From positions 806,001 to 870,000 of the forward strand of contig NZ_ATKM01000005.1 of NCBI RefSeq assembly GCF_000418555.1: a stretch of 64,000 nucleotides of DNA, written 5' to 3'. The notes below the pieces were generated by a model. That model saw only the letters and a program-made list of their open reading frames with translations, was not told the origin of the DNA and ran no database searches. The position numbers were made by a program, and so were the translations under genes. Positions 1-8,683 of the stretch are shown here, in pieces; the first letter of the stretch is position 1; each line of letters starts with the position of its first letter. Source of the DNA: Pseudomonas sp. P818. Lineage in GTDB: Bacteria; Pseudomonadota; Gammaproteobacteria; Pseudomonadales; Pseudomonadaceae.

Positions 1-225
1 CTGGCTACGGCCTGCGCGCTGCCCGGCAGCGTCGCCCATGACGTCGCGCCCATCGAAGGCGAGGCGCTGGTACGTCTGGAGCATCCGGGCGGGCAGATCG
101 AGGTTTCCCTGCAGCCTGCCGCTGATGGAAACCCCGAGAACCTGCGCGCATCGCTGGTGCGCACGGCCCGTCGCCTGTTTTCGGGTGAGGTTTACATCCC
201 CAGCCTGAGGCGCACGGGCAGCTGA
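1..225 (+). CDS. PrpF-family isomerase/tautomerase, C-terminal end
   Basis: Only the last 74 codons are inside the window; the reading frame is open from base 1 to the TGA at 223-225. The end of the protein reads RTARRLFSGEVYIP, which resembles the C-terminus of PrpF-type proteins (2-methylaconitate isomerase, 4-oxalomesaconate tautomerase). Members of this family move a double bond or racemise small tri- and dicarboxylic acids, and have a diaminopimelate-epimerase-like fold. The OprD porin and carboxylate transporter genes follow directly in the same direction, so an intracellular step on an imported unsaturated tricarboxylate is a reasonable inference. The catalytic cysteines lie outside the window, so the exact substrate cannot be judged. 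Confidence 0.65.
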   Translation: MATACALPGSVAHDVAPIEGEALVRLEHPGGQIEVSLQPAADGNPENLRASLVRTARRLFSGEVYIPSLRRTGS

Positions 226-262
226 CTTCGTTTCACTACCACCACCACCAGGGTTAATCACA

Positions 263-1510
263 ATGACAAGAACAAGATCCCTCAGTTGTTCCATCGCCGG
301 TCTGACAGTCATGGCACTGCCTGCAGTCGGCGCCAACGCTGCCGGTTTCATCGAGGACAGCAAGGCCAGCCTGGAGCTGCGCAACTTCTACCTCAACCGC
401 GACTTTCGCGAGAATCCCGGGCAGAACAAACGCGAAGAATGGGCGCAGGGCTTCATCCTCAATCTGGAGTCCGGCTACACCCAGGGCACCGTGGGTTTTG
501 GTGTCGATGCCATCGGCATGCTGGGTCTGAAACTCGACTCCTCGCCTGATCGCAGCGGCACCGACCTGCTGCCGCGCGACAGCAAGAATCGCCCCGAGGA
601 CGACTACAGCAAGCTCGGCGTGACCGGCAAGGTGCGTTTCGCCGAGAGCCAACTGCGTGTGGGTACGTTGCTGCCGAAGATGCCTTACCTGCAGTACAGC
701 AATTCACGTCTGCTGCCTCAGACGTTCGAGGGCTGGCAGCTGCAGAGCAAGGATCTCGAGCGCGCCACCTTCACCCTGGGTGAGATCGACCGCGTGGTGC
801 AGCGCAATGTCTCCGGCTCCGACAAGCTGACGCTGAACAACAAGAACGGCCGTTTCGGCGGCAGCCCGGAAAGTGATGAATTGCGCTTCGGCGGTGTCGA
901 CTATGCGATCAACCCGCAGCTGCTTGCCAGCTATCACTACGCAGAACTGAGCGACGTCTATCGCCAGCACTTCCTCGGCGTGCAGCACAATCTGGCGCTG
1001 GGCGCCGGCAAGCTGAAAAGCGACCTGCGCTACTTCAACAACAGCGAGGCCGGACGGGAACGGGTCGGTGATATCGACAACCGGGTGATCAACGCCATGT
1101 TCACCTACAGCGTCGCAGGCCACTCCCTTGGCCTGGCTTACCAGAAGATGCTGGGTGACGATGGCTTCACCTACGTCAACGGGGCCACGCCTTACCTGAC
1201 CAACTTCCTGCAGATCAACGACTTCGCCGGCCCCGACCAGCGTTCCTGGCAACTGCGCTACGACTTCGACTTCGCCAAGGTCGGCGTTCCTGGCCTGACC
1301 TTCATGACCCGCTACGTGCGCGGCGACCAGGTCGATCTCGCGAGCGGCGAGGGCCGTGAGTGGGAGCGCAACACCGATATTGCCTACGCCTTCGCTGATG
1401 GCCCACTGAAGAATCTCAAGGTGACCTGGAGAAACGCCACCTACCGCTCGAGCTTCGTCCGCGACCTGGACGAGAATCGCCTGATCCTGAGCTACATCGT
1501 GCCGCTGTAG
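263..1510 (+). CDS. OprD-family outer membrane porin
   Basis: A 415-residue exported protein. Residues 1-26 look like a signal peptide with cleavage after VGANA. The mature start, GFIEDSKASLELRNFYLNRD, is the typical OprD-family opening, and the rest has alternating beta-strand character ending in SYIVPL. OprD-family porins are monomeric barrels that take up basic amino acids or organic carboxylates across the outer membrane. The gene lies between a PrpF-type isomerase and a TctCBA transporter, so a carboxylate-specific (OpdH/OpdK-like) role is more likely than amino-acid uptake; that is inference from context. The ribosome-binding site before the ATG is weak, but no better start gives an intact signal peptide. 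Confidence 0.9.
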   Translation: MTRTRSLSCSIAGLTVMALPAVGANAAGFIEDSKASLELRNFYLNRDFRENPGQNKREEWAQGFILNLESGYTQGTVGFGVDAIGMLGLKLDSSPDRSGTDLLPRDSKNRPEDDYSKLGVTGKVRFAESQLRVGTLLPKMPYLQYSNSRLLPQTFEGWQLQSKDLERATFTLGEIDRVVQRNVSGSDKLTLNNKNGRFGGSPESDELRFGGVDYAINPQLLASYHYAELSDVYRQHFLGVQHNLALGAGKLKSDLRYFNNSEAGRERVGDIDNRVINAMFTYSVAGHSLGLAYQKMLGDDGFTYVNGATPYLTNFLQINDFAGPDQRSWQLRYDFDFAKVGVPGLTFMTRYVRGDQVDLASGEGREWERNTDIAYAFADGPLKNLKVTWRNATYRSSFVRDLDENRLILSYIVPL

Positions 1511-1554
1511 TAACCCAGCGCCCTTGCCTACAAATCTAATAAGAGGAACCCACC

Positions 1555-2535
1555 ATGATCACTCGTTCCATTCGCCGCATCCTGCCGTTTTCCTTGGCTG
1601 CACTGCTGGCCAGTGCCTCTGCGCTGGCCAACGAGCCGGCGCGTCCGGAATGCATTGCGCCGAGCAAACCGGGCGGCGGCTTTGACCTGACCTGCAAGCT
1701 GGCCCAGGCCGGTTTCAAGGACGAAGGACTGCTCAAGGCACCGATGCGCGTGACCTATATGCCGGGCGGTATCGGCGCCGTGGCGTACAACTCCATCGCT
1801 GCCAACCGCCGTGCAGAGCCCGGCACCCTGGTGGCCTTCTCCGGCGCTTCGTTGCTCAACCTGGCCCTGGGCAAGTACGGCCGCTTCGATGAAAACGCGG
1901 TGAAGTGGCTGGCGGTGATCGGCAATGACTACGGCACCCTGGCAGTGCGTGACGACTCGCCCTACAAGAACCTCGACGACGTGGTGCAGGCGCTGAAGAA
2001 AGACCCGAAAAGTATCGTCGTCGGTGGCGGTGGCAGTATCGGTGGGCAGGGCTGGATGAAGATCGCCCTGTTGGCCCGCGCCGCGGGTGTCAATCCGCGT
2101 GACCTGCGTTACGCAGCCTTCGAAGGTGGCTCCGAGCACTACATGGCGCTGATGGGTGGCCACGTCGACCTGGTCACCGGTAGTGCCAGTGAGATTCGTG
2201 CGCAGCAGGGCAACAAGATCCGCACCCTGGCGATCTTCAGTGAGGAGCGTCTGGGTGGCGATCTGGCCTCCATCCCCACCGCTCGCGAGCAGGGCTACGA
2301 AATTCAGTGGCCGCTGATTCGGGGTTATTTCCTCGGCCCGGACGTGAAGGACGAAGACGTCGCCTGGTGGCATGCGCAGTTCGACAAGCTGAATGCCTCC
2401 AAGGACTTCCAGACCTACCTGGCTGACCGTGATGTGCTGCCTGACTACGTCACCGGCCCGAAGCTGGAACAACTGGTCAAGGCGCAGGTGCAGGAATACC
2501 GCAAGCTGGGCGAAGAGTTCGGCCTGGTTGAGTGA
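1555..2535 (+). CDS. tctC: TctC-type periplasmic binding protein (system 1)
   Basis: A 326-residue tripartite tricarboxylate transporter receptor protein. Residues 1-25 are a signal peptide ending ASALA. The mature protein has the family features: a PSKPGGGFD loop that binds the carboxylate, the YMPGGIGAVAYN segment, and VVGGGGSIGGQGW further on. It would capture an organic acid in the periplasm and deliver it to TctAB. AGAGG-like Shine-Dalgarno bases precede the ATG. It is 44 bp downstream of the porin and directly upstream of tctB and tctA, so the four genes probably form one transcript. The ligand cannot be predicted from sequence alone; citrate, aconitate or another tri/dicarboxylate are candidates. 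Confidence 0.88.
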   Translation: MITRSIRRILPFSLAALLASASALANEPARPECIAPSKPGGGFDLTCKLAQAGFKDEGLLKAPMRVTYMPGGIGAVAYNSIAANRRAEPGTLVAFSGASLLNLALGKYGRFDENAVKWLAVIGNDYGTLAVRDDSPYKNLDDVVQALKKDPKSIVVGGGGSIGGQGWMKIALLARAAGVNPRDLRYAAFEGGSEHYMALMGGHVDLVTGSASEIRAQQGNKIRTLAIFSEERLGGDLASIPTAREQGYEIQWPLIRGYFLGPDVKDEDVAWWHAQFDKLNASKDFQTYLADRDVLPDYVTGPKLEQLVKAQVQEYRKLGEEFGLVE

Positions 2536-2583
2536 TAGACCCATGCGCCGTCTTTGCGCGGCGCATCGCTGCGGAGCAACATC

Positions 2584-3036
2584 ATGCATGATCGTATCTT
2601 TGCGGGGGTGACCCTGCTGCTTTGCTGCATCCTGGGTTTTTTCGCCTGGAGTTACAGCGCCCCGTTTTCCTACGAGCCGGTCGGGCCCAAGGCCTTCCCG
2701 CTGCTGCTGTTACTGCTGATCGCCTTCGGCTGCCTGCAACTGCTGCTGCAGCCGGCTGGTGACGTGCAAGGCGAAGAGCCGCCCCTGAACCGCGAAGTGA
2801 TGGTCAAGGCGCTGGTTTTTCTCGGCCTGATGATCGGCTACGCCGTGCTTTTCGAGAGCATCGGCTTCATCCCCGCCAGCGTGCTGTTCGGCATCGGCAT
2901 GGCGCGTCTGTATGGCGGCAGCTGGCTGCACAGCCTGATCAGTGGCGTGGTATTGGCCATCGGCCTCTATCTGCTGTTCGACAAGGCGCTGGCCGTACCG
3001 CTGCCGCTTGGCATCCTTTTGTCCCTGGAGAGCTGA
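2584..3036 (+). CDS. tctB: TctB small membrane subunit (system 1)
   Basis: A 150-residue hydrophobic protein with about four predicted membrane segments, matching the small TctB subunit of tripartite tricarboxylate transporters. The start chosen is ATG at 2584 (MHDRIFAGV), preceded by GCGGAGC at a suitable distance; an upstream in-frame ATG at 2554 would add ten non-conserved residues and has no good ribosome-binding site. TctB is a poorly conserved partner of the large TctA permease in the inner membrane and is needed for transport. It sits between tctC and tctA with very short gaps, which supports co-translation. Confidence 0.85.
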   Translation: MHDRIFAGVTLLLCCILGFFAWSYSAPFSYEPVGPKAFPLLLLLLIAFGCLQLLLQPAGDVQGEEPPLNREVMVKALVFLGLMIGYAVLFESIGFIPASVLFGIGMARLYGGSWLHSLISGVVLAIGLYLLFDKALAVPLPLGILLSLES

Positions 3037-3040
3037 ACCC

Positions 3041-4555
3041 ATGGATACTCTCGGTTATCTCAGCCATGGCTTCGGCGTGGCGCTGAGCCCCTACAACCTG
3101 GTCACGGCCCTGTGCGGGACCCTGATCGGCACCGTCGTTGGCCTGCTGCCGGGTCTTGGTCCGATCAACGGCGTGGCCCTGCTGATTCCCGTTGCCTTCG
3201 CGTTGGGGCTGCCACCGGAAACCGCGCTGATCCTGCTGGCGGCGGTGTACCTGGGCTGCGAATACGGCGGCCGTATTTCCTCGATCCTGCTGAACATTCC
3301 GGGTGAGGCATCCGCCGTGATGACCACCCTCGATGGCTACCCGCTGGCTCGTCAAGGCCAGGCCGGTGTCGCGCTTTCCCTGTCGGCCTGGAGTTCGTTC
3401 ATCGGCGGCCTGATCGCTACCGCTGGCGTCGTACTGTTCGCGCCGCTGCTGGCCAAGTGGGCGGTGGCGTTCGGCCCCGCCGAATATTTTGTGCTGATGG
3501 TCTTCGCCATCACCTGTCTGGCCGGGATGGCCGGCAACAAACCCCTGAAAACCGCCGTCGCCGCGCTGATCGGCCTGCTGCTTTCCTGCGTGGGTATCGA
3601 CGCCAACAGCGGCGTATATCGCTTCACCTTCGGCAGCCTGGGGCTGGCCGATGGCATTCAGTTCGTGGTCCTGGTGCTGGGGCTGTTCTCGGTCAGCGAA
3701 CTGCTGGTGCTGCTGGAACGCACCCACCACGGGCAGAAGGCGATCAAGGCCAGCGGGCGCATGCTGTTCAGCCTGAAGGAGGGCGGCTTCGTCCTGGCCA
3801 CCAACCTGCGCAGCGGCGTGGTCGGCTTCGTCCTCGGCGTGCTGCCGGGTGCCGGTGCGACCCTGGCCAGCGCGGTGTCGTACATGAGCGAGAAGCGCAT
3901 GGCGGTGAAGGACAACAAATTTGGCAACGGCGACCTGCGCGGCCTGGCCGCACCGGAAACCGCCAACAGCGCAGCTGCCTGCGGCTCCATGGTGCCGATG
4001 CTGACTCTCGGCGTGCCGGGGTCGGGCACTACAGCAGTGATGCTCGGCGCCCTGACGCTGTACAACATCACGCCGGGGCCGCTGCTGTTCCAGAACCAGC
4101 CGGATATCGTCTGGGGGCTGATCGCCTCGCTGTTCGTCGCCAACGTCATGCTGATCATCATGAACGTGCCGATGATCAAGGTCTTCACCAAGGTGCTGGC
4201 CGTGCCTTACTGGGCGCTGGTGCCGGCAGTGGCGATCATCACTGCCATCGGCGTGTATGCGGTGCACGCGACCACCTTCGACCTGTACCTGATGATCGCC
4301 ATCGGCATCTTCGGCTACGTCATGCGCAAGCTGGATTTCCCGCTGTCGGCGATCCTGCTCGGCTTCATCCTCGGCGGCATGATGGAGCAGAACCTGCGTC
4401 GCGCACTGTCCCTGTCCAGCGGTGATCTCGGTATCCTCTACGCCAGCCCGATCACCTGGGTGGTCTGGGCGCTGGTGGCGGTGATGATCGTGCTGCCATT
4501 CTGGCGCGCCTGGCGTGCGCGCCGTCAGCAGAGCCCCGTGGCCAGCGAGGCCTGA
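3041..4555 (+). CDS. tctA: TctA large permease subunit (system 1)
   Basis: A 504-residue polytopic inner-membrane protein, the large subunit of a tripartite tricarboxylate transporter. The start is ATG at 3041 (MDTLGYLSHGFGVAL), four bases after the tctB stop. TctA hallmarks are visible: the GLLPGLGPINGVALLIP segment near residue 30-45, the EYGGRISSILLNIPGE motif near 70-85, and a second PGAGATLASAVSY repeat near 275, reflecting the family's two-fold internal repeat. It would use the proton or sodium gradient to import the acid delivered by TctC. The downstream dehydrogenase begins 15 bp after the stop and is probably in the same operon. Confidence 0.9.
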   Translation: MDTLGYLSHGFGVALSPYNLVTALCGTLIGTVVGLLPGLGPINGVALLIPVAFALGLPPETALILLAAVYLGCEYGGRISSILLNIPGEASAVMTTLDGYPLARQGQAGVALSLSAWSSFIGGLIATAGVVLFAPLLAKWAVAFGPAEYFVLMVFAITCLAGMAGNKPLKTAVAALIGLLLSCVGIDANSGVYRFTFGSLGLADGIQFVVLVLGLFSVSELLVLLERTHHGQKAIKASGRMLFSLKEGGFVLATNLRSGVVGFVLGVLPGAGATLASAVSYMSEKRMAVKDNKFGNGDLRGLAAPETANSAAACGSMVPMLTLGVPGSGTTAVMLGALTLYNITPGPLLFQNQPDIVWGLIASLFVANVMLIIMNVPMIKVFTKVLAVPYWALVPAVAIITAIGVYAVHATTFDLYLMIAIGIFGYVMRKLDFPLSAILLGFILGGMMEQNLRRALSLSSGDLGILYASPITWVVWALVAVMIVLPFWRAWRARRQQSPVASEA

Positions 4556-4569
4556 TTCGGAGACTTGGC

Positions 4570-5517
4570 ATGCGTATCGTGATACCGGATGACTATCAGC
4601 ACGTCGTGCAACAGCTCGATTGCTTCGGGCTGTTGGAGGGCTTCGATGTTCGCGTGTATCACGATGCCGTCAGCGATCCGGACGTACTGGCCGAGCGTTT
4701 CGCCGATGCCGACGCGCTGGTGCTGACCCGCGAGCGCACGCGTATCGACGCTGCGTTGCTGGCACGCTTGCCCAAGCTGAAGCTGATCAGCCAGACCGGG
4801 CGAGCCGGTCCGCATCTGGATGTGGAGGCCTGCCGCGAGCGCGGCGTGACCGTCGCCGAGGGCACCGGCTCGCCTATCGCGGCGGCCGAGCTGACCTGGG
4901 CGCTGATCCTCAATGCCCGGCGTCAGCTGCGCGAGGCCATGAACGGCCTGTACGCCGGGCACTGGCAGGTCAACCTGGGCCAGCGTCTGTATGGCCAGAC
5001 GCTGGGCATCTGGGGCTACGGCAAGATCGGCCAGCGCCTGGCACGTTATGCACGAGCCTTCGACATGCAGGTGCTGGTATGGGGCAGCGAGGCCTCGCGC
5101 CAGGCCGCCATTGCTGATGGATACGAGGCTGCGCCGACGCGCGAAGCCTTCTTCGAGCAGGCCGACGTGCTCAGCCTGCACCTGCGACTGGTGCCCGCCA
5201 CCCGGCATTGCGTAAGCGCAGCCGATCTGGCGCGGATGAAATCCGGCGCGCTGTTGGTCAATACCAGCCGCGCCGAGCTGATCGCCCCCGGGGCACTGCT
5301 CGACGCGCTGGACCGTGGCCGTCCTGGCCAGGCCGCGCTGGACGTCTTCGAGCAGGAGCCGATCCTGCAGGCCGATCATCCGCTGCTGACCCATCCGCGT
5401 GTTCTCTGCACCCCGCATCTGGGCTACGTCGAGAAGCACAGCTATGAAGCCTACTTCGGCGAGGCATTCGCCAATGTCAGGGCGTTTGCAATGGGCGCTG
5501 CTGAGAGGAGCGACTAG
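4570..5517 (+). CDS. D-2-hydroxyacid dehydrogenase, NAD(P)-dependent
   Basis: A 315-residue member of the D-isomer-specific 2-hydroxyacid dehydrogenase family, which interconverts 2-keto and D-2-hydroxy acids. The nucleotide-binding motif is G149-Y-G151-x-x-G154 in the central Rossmann domain. The catalytic triad expected for the family is present: Arg234 in NTSRAEL, Glu263 in DVFEQEP and His283 in TPHLGY. It is the last gene of the porin/TctCBA operon, so it probably reduces or oxidises the imported acid or its breakdown product; the substrate is unknown. A hairpin with a run of T follows the stop codon. Confidence 0.85.
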   Translation: MRIVIPDDYQHVVQQLDCFGLLEGFDVRVYHDAVSDPDVLAERFADADALVLTRERTRIDAALLARLPKLKLISQTGRAGPHLDVEACRERGVTVAEGTGSPIAAAELTWALILNARRQLREAMNGLYAGHWQVNLGQRLYGQTLGIWGYGKIGQRLARYARAFDMQVLVWGSEASRQAAIADGYEAAPTREAFFEQADVLSLHLRLVPATRHCVSAADLARMKSGALLVNTSRAELIAPGALLDALDRGRPGQAALDVFEQEPILQADHPLLTHPRVLCTPHLGYVEKHSYEAYFGEAFANVRAFAMGAAERSD

Positions 5518-5533
5518 CTAGTCGCGCGTCACG

Positions 5534-5558
5534 CAGTCGCCTTCGGGTGGCTGTTTTT
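5534..5558 (+). terminator. Rho-independent terminator after the tct operon
   Basis: An 8-bp stem (CAGTCGCC pairing with GGTGGCTG, including two G-U pairs) with a TTCG tetraloop is followed by TTTTT. It lies just after the dehydrogenase stop and slightly overlaps the end of the convergent histidine kinase gene. Confidence 0.65.
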
Positions 5559-6621
5559 ATTGCCGCAGCGGCCAGCTCAACACGAAGCAGCTACCGCCGC
5601 TCGCAGACGGCTGCCAGAACGCCCGTCCGCCATGGGCTTCGGCGATGGCCTTGACCACTGCCAGGCCCAGGCCGCTGCCGCCGCTCTTGCGCGAGCGCGA
5701 GGGGTCGCCACGGCGAAAGGCCTCGAAGATGTCGGTGGCCAGGGCGCTGTCGATGCCGGGGCCGTCGTCTTCCACGCTCAGCCGGCAGTCGCCGTCGGCC
5801 TGCTCAAGGCGCACCCGCAGGTTGCCGGGGTCGGCATGGCGCAGGGCGTTTTCCAGCAGCGCCATCAGCGCCTGGCGCACGCGCATGGCATCGCATTCCA
5901 CCAGCAGCCCGGCGTCCAGTTCCTGCTGCAGTTGAAAGCCTTTTTCCGCCAGCGGCGTGGCGAAGGCCTGAAGCACGCTGCCCAGTTCATCGGCCAGGCG
6001 CACGCGGCTCCGTTGCACTTCCAGATGGCCACTGTCGTTGAGGCTCAGCACGCGCAGGTCTTCGATCAGGTGGTTGAGACCTTCCACCTGGCGCAACAGG
6101 CCCTCGAACAGTTCGCTGCTGGGGCTGAACACGCCTTCGGCAAGCCCCTGCAGACGGCCGCGCAGAATGGTCACCGGGGTGCGCAGTTCGTGAGCGATGG
6201 CGGCGTTCCAGAACTCGCGCTCACGGGTCATGCTCTGCAGGCGCTCGGCCATGGCGTTGAAGTCGCGCACCAGTTGCGCTGTCTCGCCCATGGCCTGGTC
6301 GTCCAGCGGGGCGCGCGCATCGAGCCTGCCCTGGGCCACTTCGCGCAGGCTGTGCGCCACCGAATTGAGGGGGGAGATCAGCCGTCGCGACAGCCGCACG
6401 GCGACGAATACCGCCATGCCCAGGGCGGCGATGATGGTGCAGCCGATCCAGATCATTTCCACCCGCGAGGGCATCCAGGTTTCCGAGATGCTACCCGGCA
6501 GGTAGGCCATCGCGATGGCATAGAACACGTAAGAGCCGAACACCGCGATGAAGATGATGCTCAGCGCCATCACCGCCAGGGACTGGATGAATTGCCGGCG
6601 CAGGCCAGGGGTCGGCTTCAT
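5557..6621 (-). CDS. AdeS-like sensor histidine kinase
   Basis: A 354-residue membrane sensor kinase. Two membrane segments (about residues 13-37 and 53-76) flank a very short periplasmic loop; a HAMP domain follows to about 130. The HisKA box NAAIAHELRTP places the phospho-histidine at His144, and the ATPase domain shows LLENALRHA, EDDGPGI and GSGLGLAVVKA. The stretch around the H box (AHELRTPVTILRGRLQG) strongly resembles AdeS of Acinetobacter. It overlaps its response regulator gene by four bases and lies divergent to an AdeABC-like pump, so it probably senses envelope or drug stress and controls that pump. The small periplasmic loop suggests sensing within the membrane. Confidence 0.85.
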   Translation of the reverse strand: MKPTPGLRRQFIQSLAVMALSIIFIAVFGSYVFYAIAMAYLPGSISETWMPSRVEMIWIGCTIIAALGMAVFVAVRLSRRLISPLNSVAHSLREVAQGRLDARAPLDDQAMGETAQLVRDFNAMAERLQSMTREREFWNAAIAHELRTPVTILRGRLQGLAEGVFSPSSELFEGLLRQVEGLNHLIEDLRVLSLNDSGHLEVQRSRVRLADELGSVLQAFATPLAEKGFQLQQELDAGLLVECDAMRVRQALMALLENALRHADPGNLRVRLEQADGDCRLSVEDDGPGIDSALATDIFEAFRRGDPSRSRKSGGSGLGLAVVKAIAEAHGGRAFWQPSASGGSCFVLSWPLRQ

Positions 6622-7352
6622 GACTCGGCGCCGAAGCGATAGCCCACGCCCCAGACACTGGCCGGTACGCCCTGGATATCGAGGGCTTCGAGTTTCTTGC
6701 GCAGCTTGCTGATGTGGCTGTCCACGGTGCGCTCCTGGCTGTCGCCTTCGGGCAGGCAGCTCTCCAGCAGTTCGGCGCGGCTGAACGCCCGTTTCGGCGC
6801 GCGCATCAGGCAGGCCAGCAGCTTGAACTCGGTCAGGGTCAGCTCCAGCGTGTGCGCCTGGCCATCACGAAAGACGCTGGCCTCGTGGCTGTCCAGGTCG
6901 ATCTGGAATGCACCGACGCGCAACACCTGGGTGGCGGCTGGCGCGCTCGTCCGCGTGCGCCGCAGTACCGCCTGTACGCGGGCCACCACCTCGGCCGGGT
7001 TGAAGGGTTTGACCACGTAATCGTCGGCGCCCAGGCGCAGGCCCATGAGCTTGTCGATGTCCTGATCCAGCGCGGTGAGCATGATCACCGGCGTATCGCC
7101 CCGAGAGCGGATTTCGCTGAGCACCTTCCAGCCGTCGACGACCGGCATCTGCACGTCGAGCAGCAGCAGATCCGGCTTGAGCGCCTGGTGCAGGGCCAGG
7201 GCCTGCTGGCCGTCGCTGGCGTGCTGGGTGCGCAGGCCGCTGCGCTGCAGGTAGGCGATGAGAATGTCGGCGATCTCGGCTTCGTCCTCGGCGATCAGCA
7301 CCAGTGCCGGGGCTGGGGAGGCGTGGTGGGTGCGCGCGTGGGGATCGGACAT
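6618..7352 (-). CDS. AdeR-like response regulator (OmpR family)
   Basis: A 244-residue response regulator. The receiver domain (about residues 16-130) has the acidic pair EDE near 22-24, the phospho-acceptor Asp66 in LLLLDVQMP and the conserved Lys in VVKPFNPAE. A C-terminal OmpR-type winged helix (about 140-240) follows, with RTVDSHISKLRKKL. It is co-transcribed with the kinase downstream through an ATGA overlap. It is divergent from the RND pump genes across a 160-bp gap, the same layout as adeRS-adeABC in Acinetobacter, so direct control of the pump promoter is likely. The operator was not identified. Confidence 0.87.
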   Translation of the reverse strand: MSDPHARTHHASPAPALVLIAEDEAEIADILIAYLQRSGLRTQHASDGQQALALHQALKPDLLLLDVQMPVVDGWKVLSEIRSRGDTPVIMLTALDQDIDKLMGLRLGADDYVVKPFNPAEVVARVQAVLRRTRTSAPAATQVLRVGAFQIDLDSHEASVFRDGQAHTLELTLTEFKLLACLMRAPKRAFSRAELLESCLPEGDSQERTVDSHISKLRKKLEALDIQGVPASVWGVGYRFGAES

Positions 7353-7512
7353 GGGCAGGCTCGCAGACGGTGGCTGCGAATGTTATCGCGCCCTCCATGC
7401 TTTCTCCACAAAGCCTCGAATCATTCGCAACAGCCGCGCGTCAGACTGCCGCCTCGATCAGCTCCGGCCGGCATCAGGTCGTCCGGGCGTAGCGTGCAAC
7501 GAGGAGTGGGTC

Positions 7513-8667
7513 ATGGGCAGTAAACAACGGCATCTGGGCATCGTGCTCGCAGGGCTTGCCGTACTCGGGCTGGCAGGGTGCGACGCGGCGTCGGAGCAAG
7601 CCGAGGCGGCCGCGCCGCTGCAGGTGTCGGTGCTGACGCTCGAGGCGCACGAACTGGCGGTCAGCGAGGACCTGCCCGCGCGTGTGGCCGCCGTGCGCAG
7701 CGCCGAGATTCGCGCGCAGATCGGCGGCATCGTGCAGCGCCGCCTGTTCGAGCAGGGCGCCGAGATCGAGGCCGGTGCCGTGCTGTTCCAGATCAACCCG
7801 GCGCCGTTCAAGGCCGAGGTCGACAGCGCCGCTGCTGCCTTGCAGCGCGCCGAGGCGACCCTGTCGCGGGCGCGGGTGCAAGCCGAGCGCCTGAGCCCAC
7901 TGGTGCAGGCCGAGGCCGTCAGCCGCCAGGTGTATGACGACGCCGTGGCGCAGCGCGAGCAGGCCGCCGCCGATGTGGCCCAGGCCAAGGCGACGCTGGC
8001 GCGGCGCAAGCTGGACCTGCAATTTGCCAGCGTCGAGGCGCCGATTGCCGGGCGCATCGACCAGGCGCTGGTCAGCGAAGGCGCGCTGGTGTCGCCCACC
8101 GATACCACGCCCATGGCGCGCATCCAGCAGATCGACCAGGTGTACGTCGACGTGCGCCAGTCCGCCTCAAGGCTGGACGCGCTGCGTCAGCAGGCAGGCT
8201 CGGCGACACCGGAACTGAGCGTCGACATCCTCGGCAGCGACGGCAAGCCACTGGGCCTGCGCGGGCGCATCCTGTTCTCCGGCATCGAGGTGGATGCCGG
8301 CACCGGCGACGTGCTGCTGCGTGTGCTGGTGGACAACCCGCAGCGCCGCCTGCTGCCCGGCCTCTACGTGCAGGCGCGGATTCCCCGTGCGCATTACCCC
8401 GCCGCACTGAGCGTGCCGCAGCAGGCGGTGACCCGCACGGCAGGCCAGGCCAGCGTGTGGGTGGTCGATGCCCGGGGCCAGGTACGGCCGGTGCCCGTCG
8501 AGCTCGGTGAGCTGGTCGAGCGCCATTACCGCGTGGTGTCCGGGCTCAGCGCCGGGCAGCAGGTGGTGGTCGAGGGTATCGAGCGCCTGAGCCCTGACGC
8601 CCAGGTCGTCACGCGCCCTTGGCAGCCCGCCGCCAACGGCGCACGCCTCAGCGCCGTCGCGCGCTGA
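7513..8667 (+). CDS. RND efflux periplasmic adaptor lipoprotein (AdeA-like)
   Basis: A 384-residue membrane fusion protein. The chosen ATG at 7513 follows GAGGAG and gives an N-terminus with a lipobox (LGLAGC), so the mature protein is lipid-anchored in the inner membrane facing the periplasm. The lipoyl/barrel-sandwich halves are visible around RAQIGGIVQRRLFEQGAEIEAG and VEAPIAGRIDQALVSEGALV, flanking a coiled-coil hairpin rich in Ala, Glu and Gln. The adaptor links the permease encoded next to an outer-membrane channel. It is the first gene of a three-gene pump operon. Longer upstream starts would destroy the signal peptide and were rejected. Confidence 0.9.
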   Translation: MGSKQRHLGIVLAGLAVLGLAGCDAASEQAEAAAPLQVSVLTLEAHELAVSEDLPARVAAVRSAEIRAQIGGIVQRRLFEQGAEIEAGAVLFQINPAPFKAEVDSAAAALQRAEATLSRARVQAERLSPLVQAEAVSRQVYDDAVAQREQAAADVAQAKATLARRKLDLQFASVEAPIAGRIDQALVSEGALVSPTDTTPMARIQQIDQVYVDVRQSASRLDALRQQAGSATPELSVDILGSDGKPLGLRGRILFSGIEVDAGTGDVLLRVLVDNPQRRLLPGLYVQARIPRAHYPAALSVPQQAVTRTAGQASVWVVDARGQVRPVPVELGELVERHYRVVSGLSAGQQVVVEGIERLSPDAQVVTRPWQPAANGARLSAVAR

Positions 8668-8683
8668 GCTGGGAGAAAACCTC

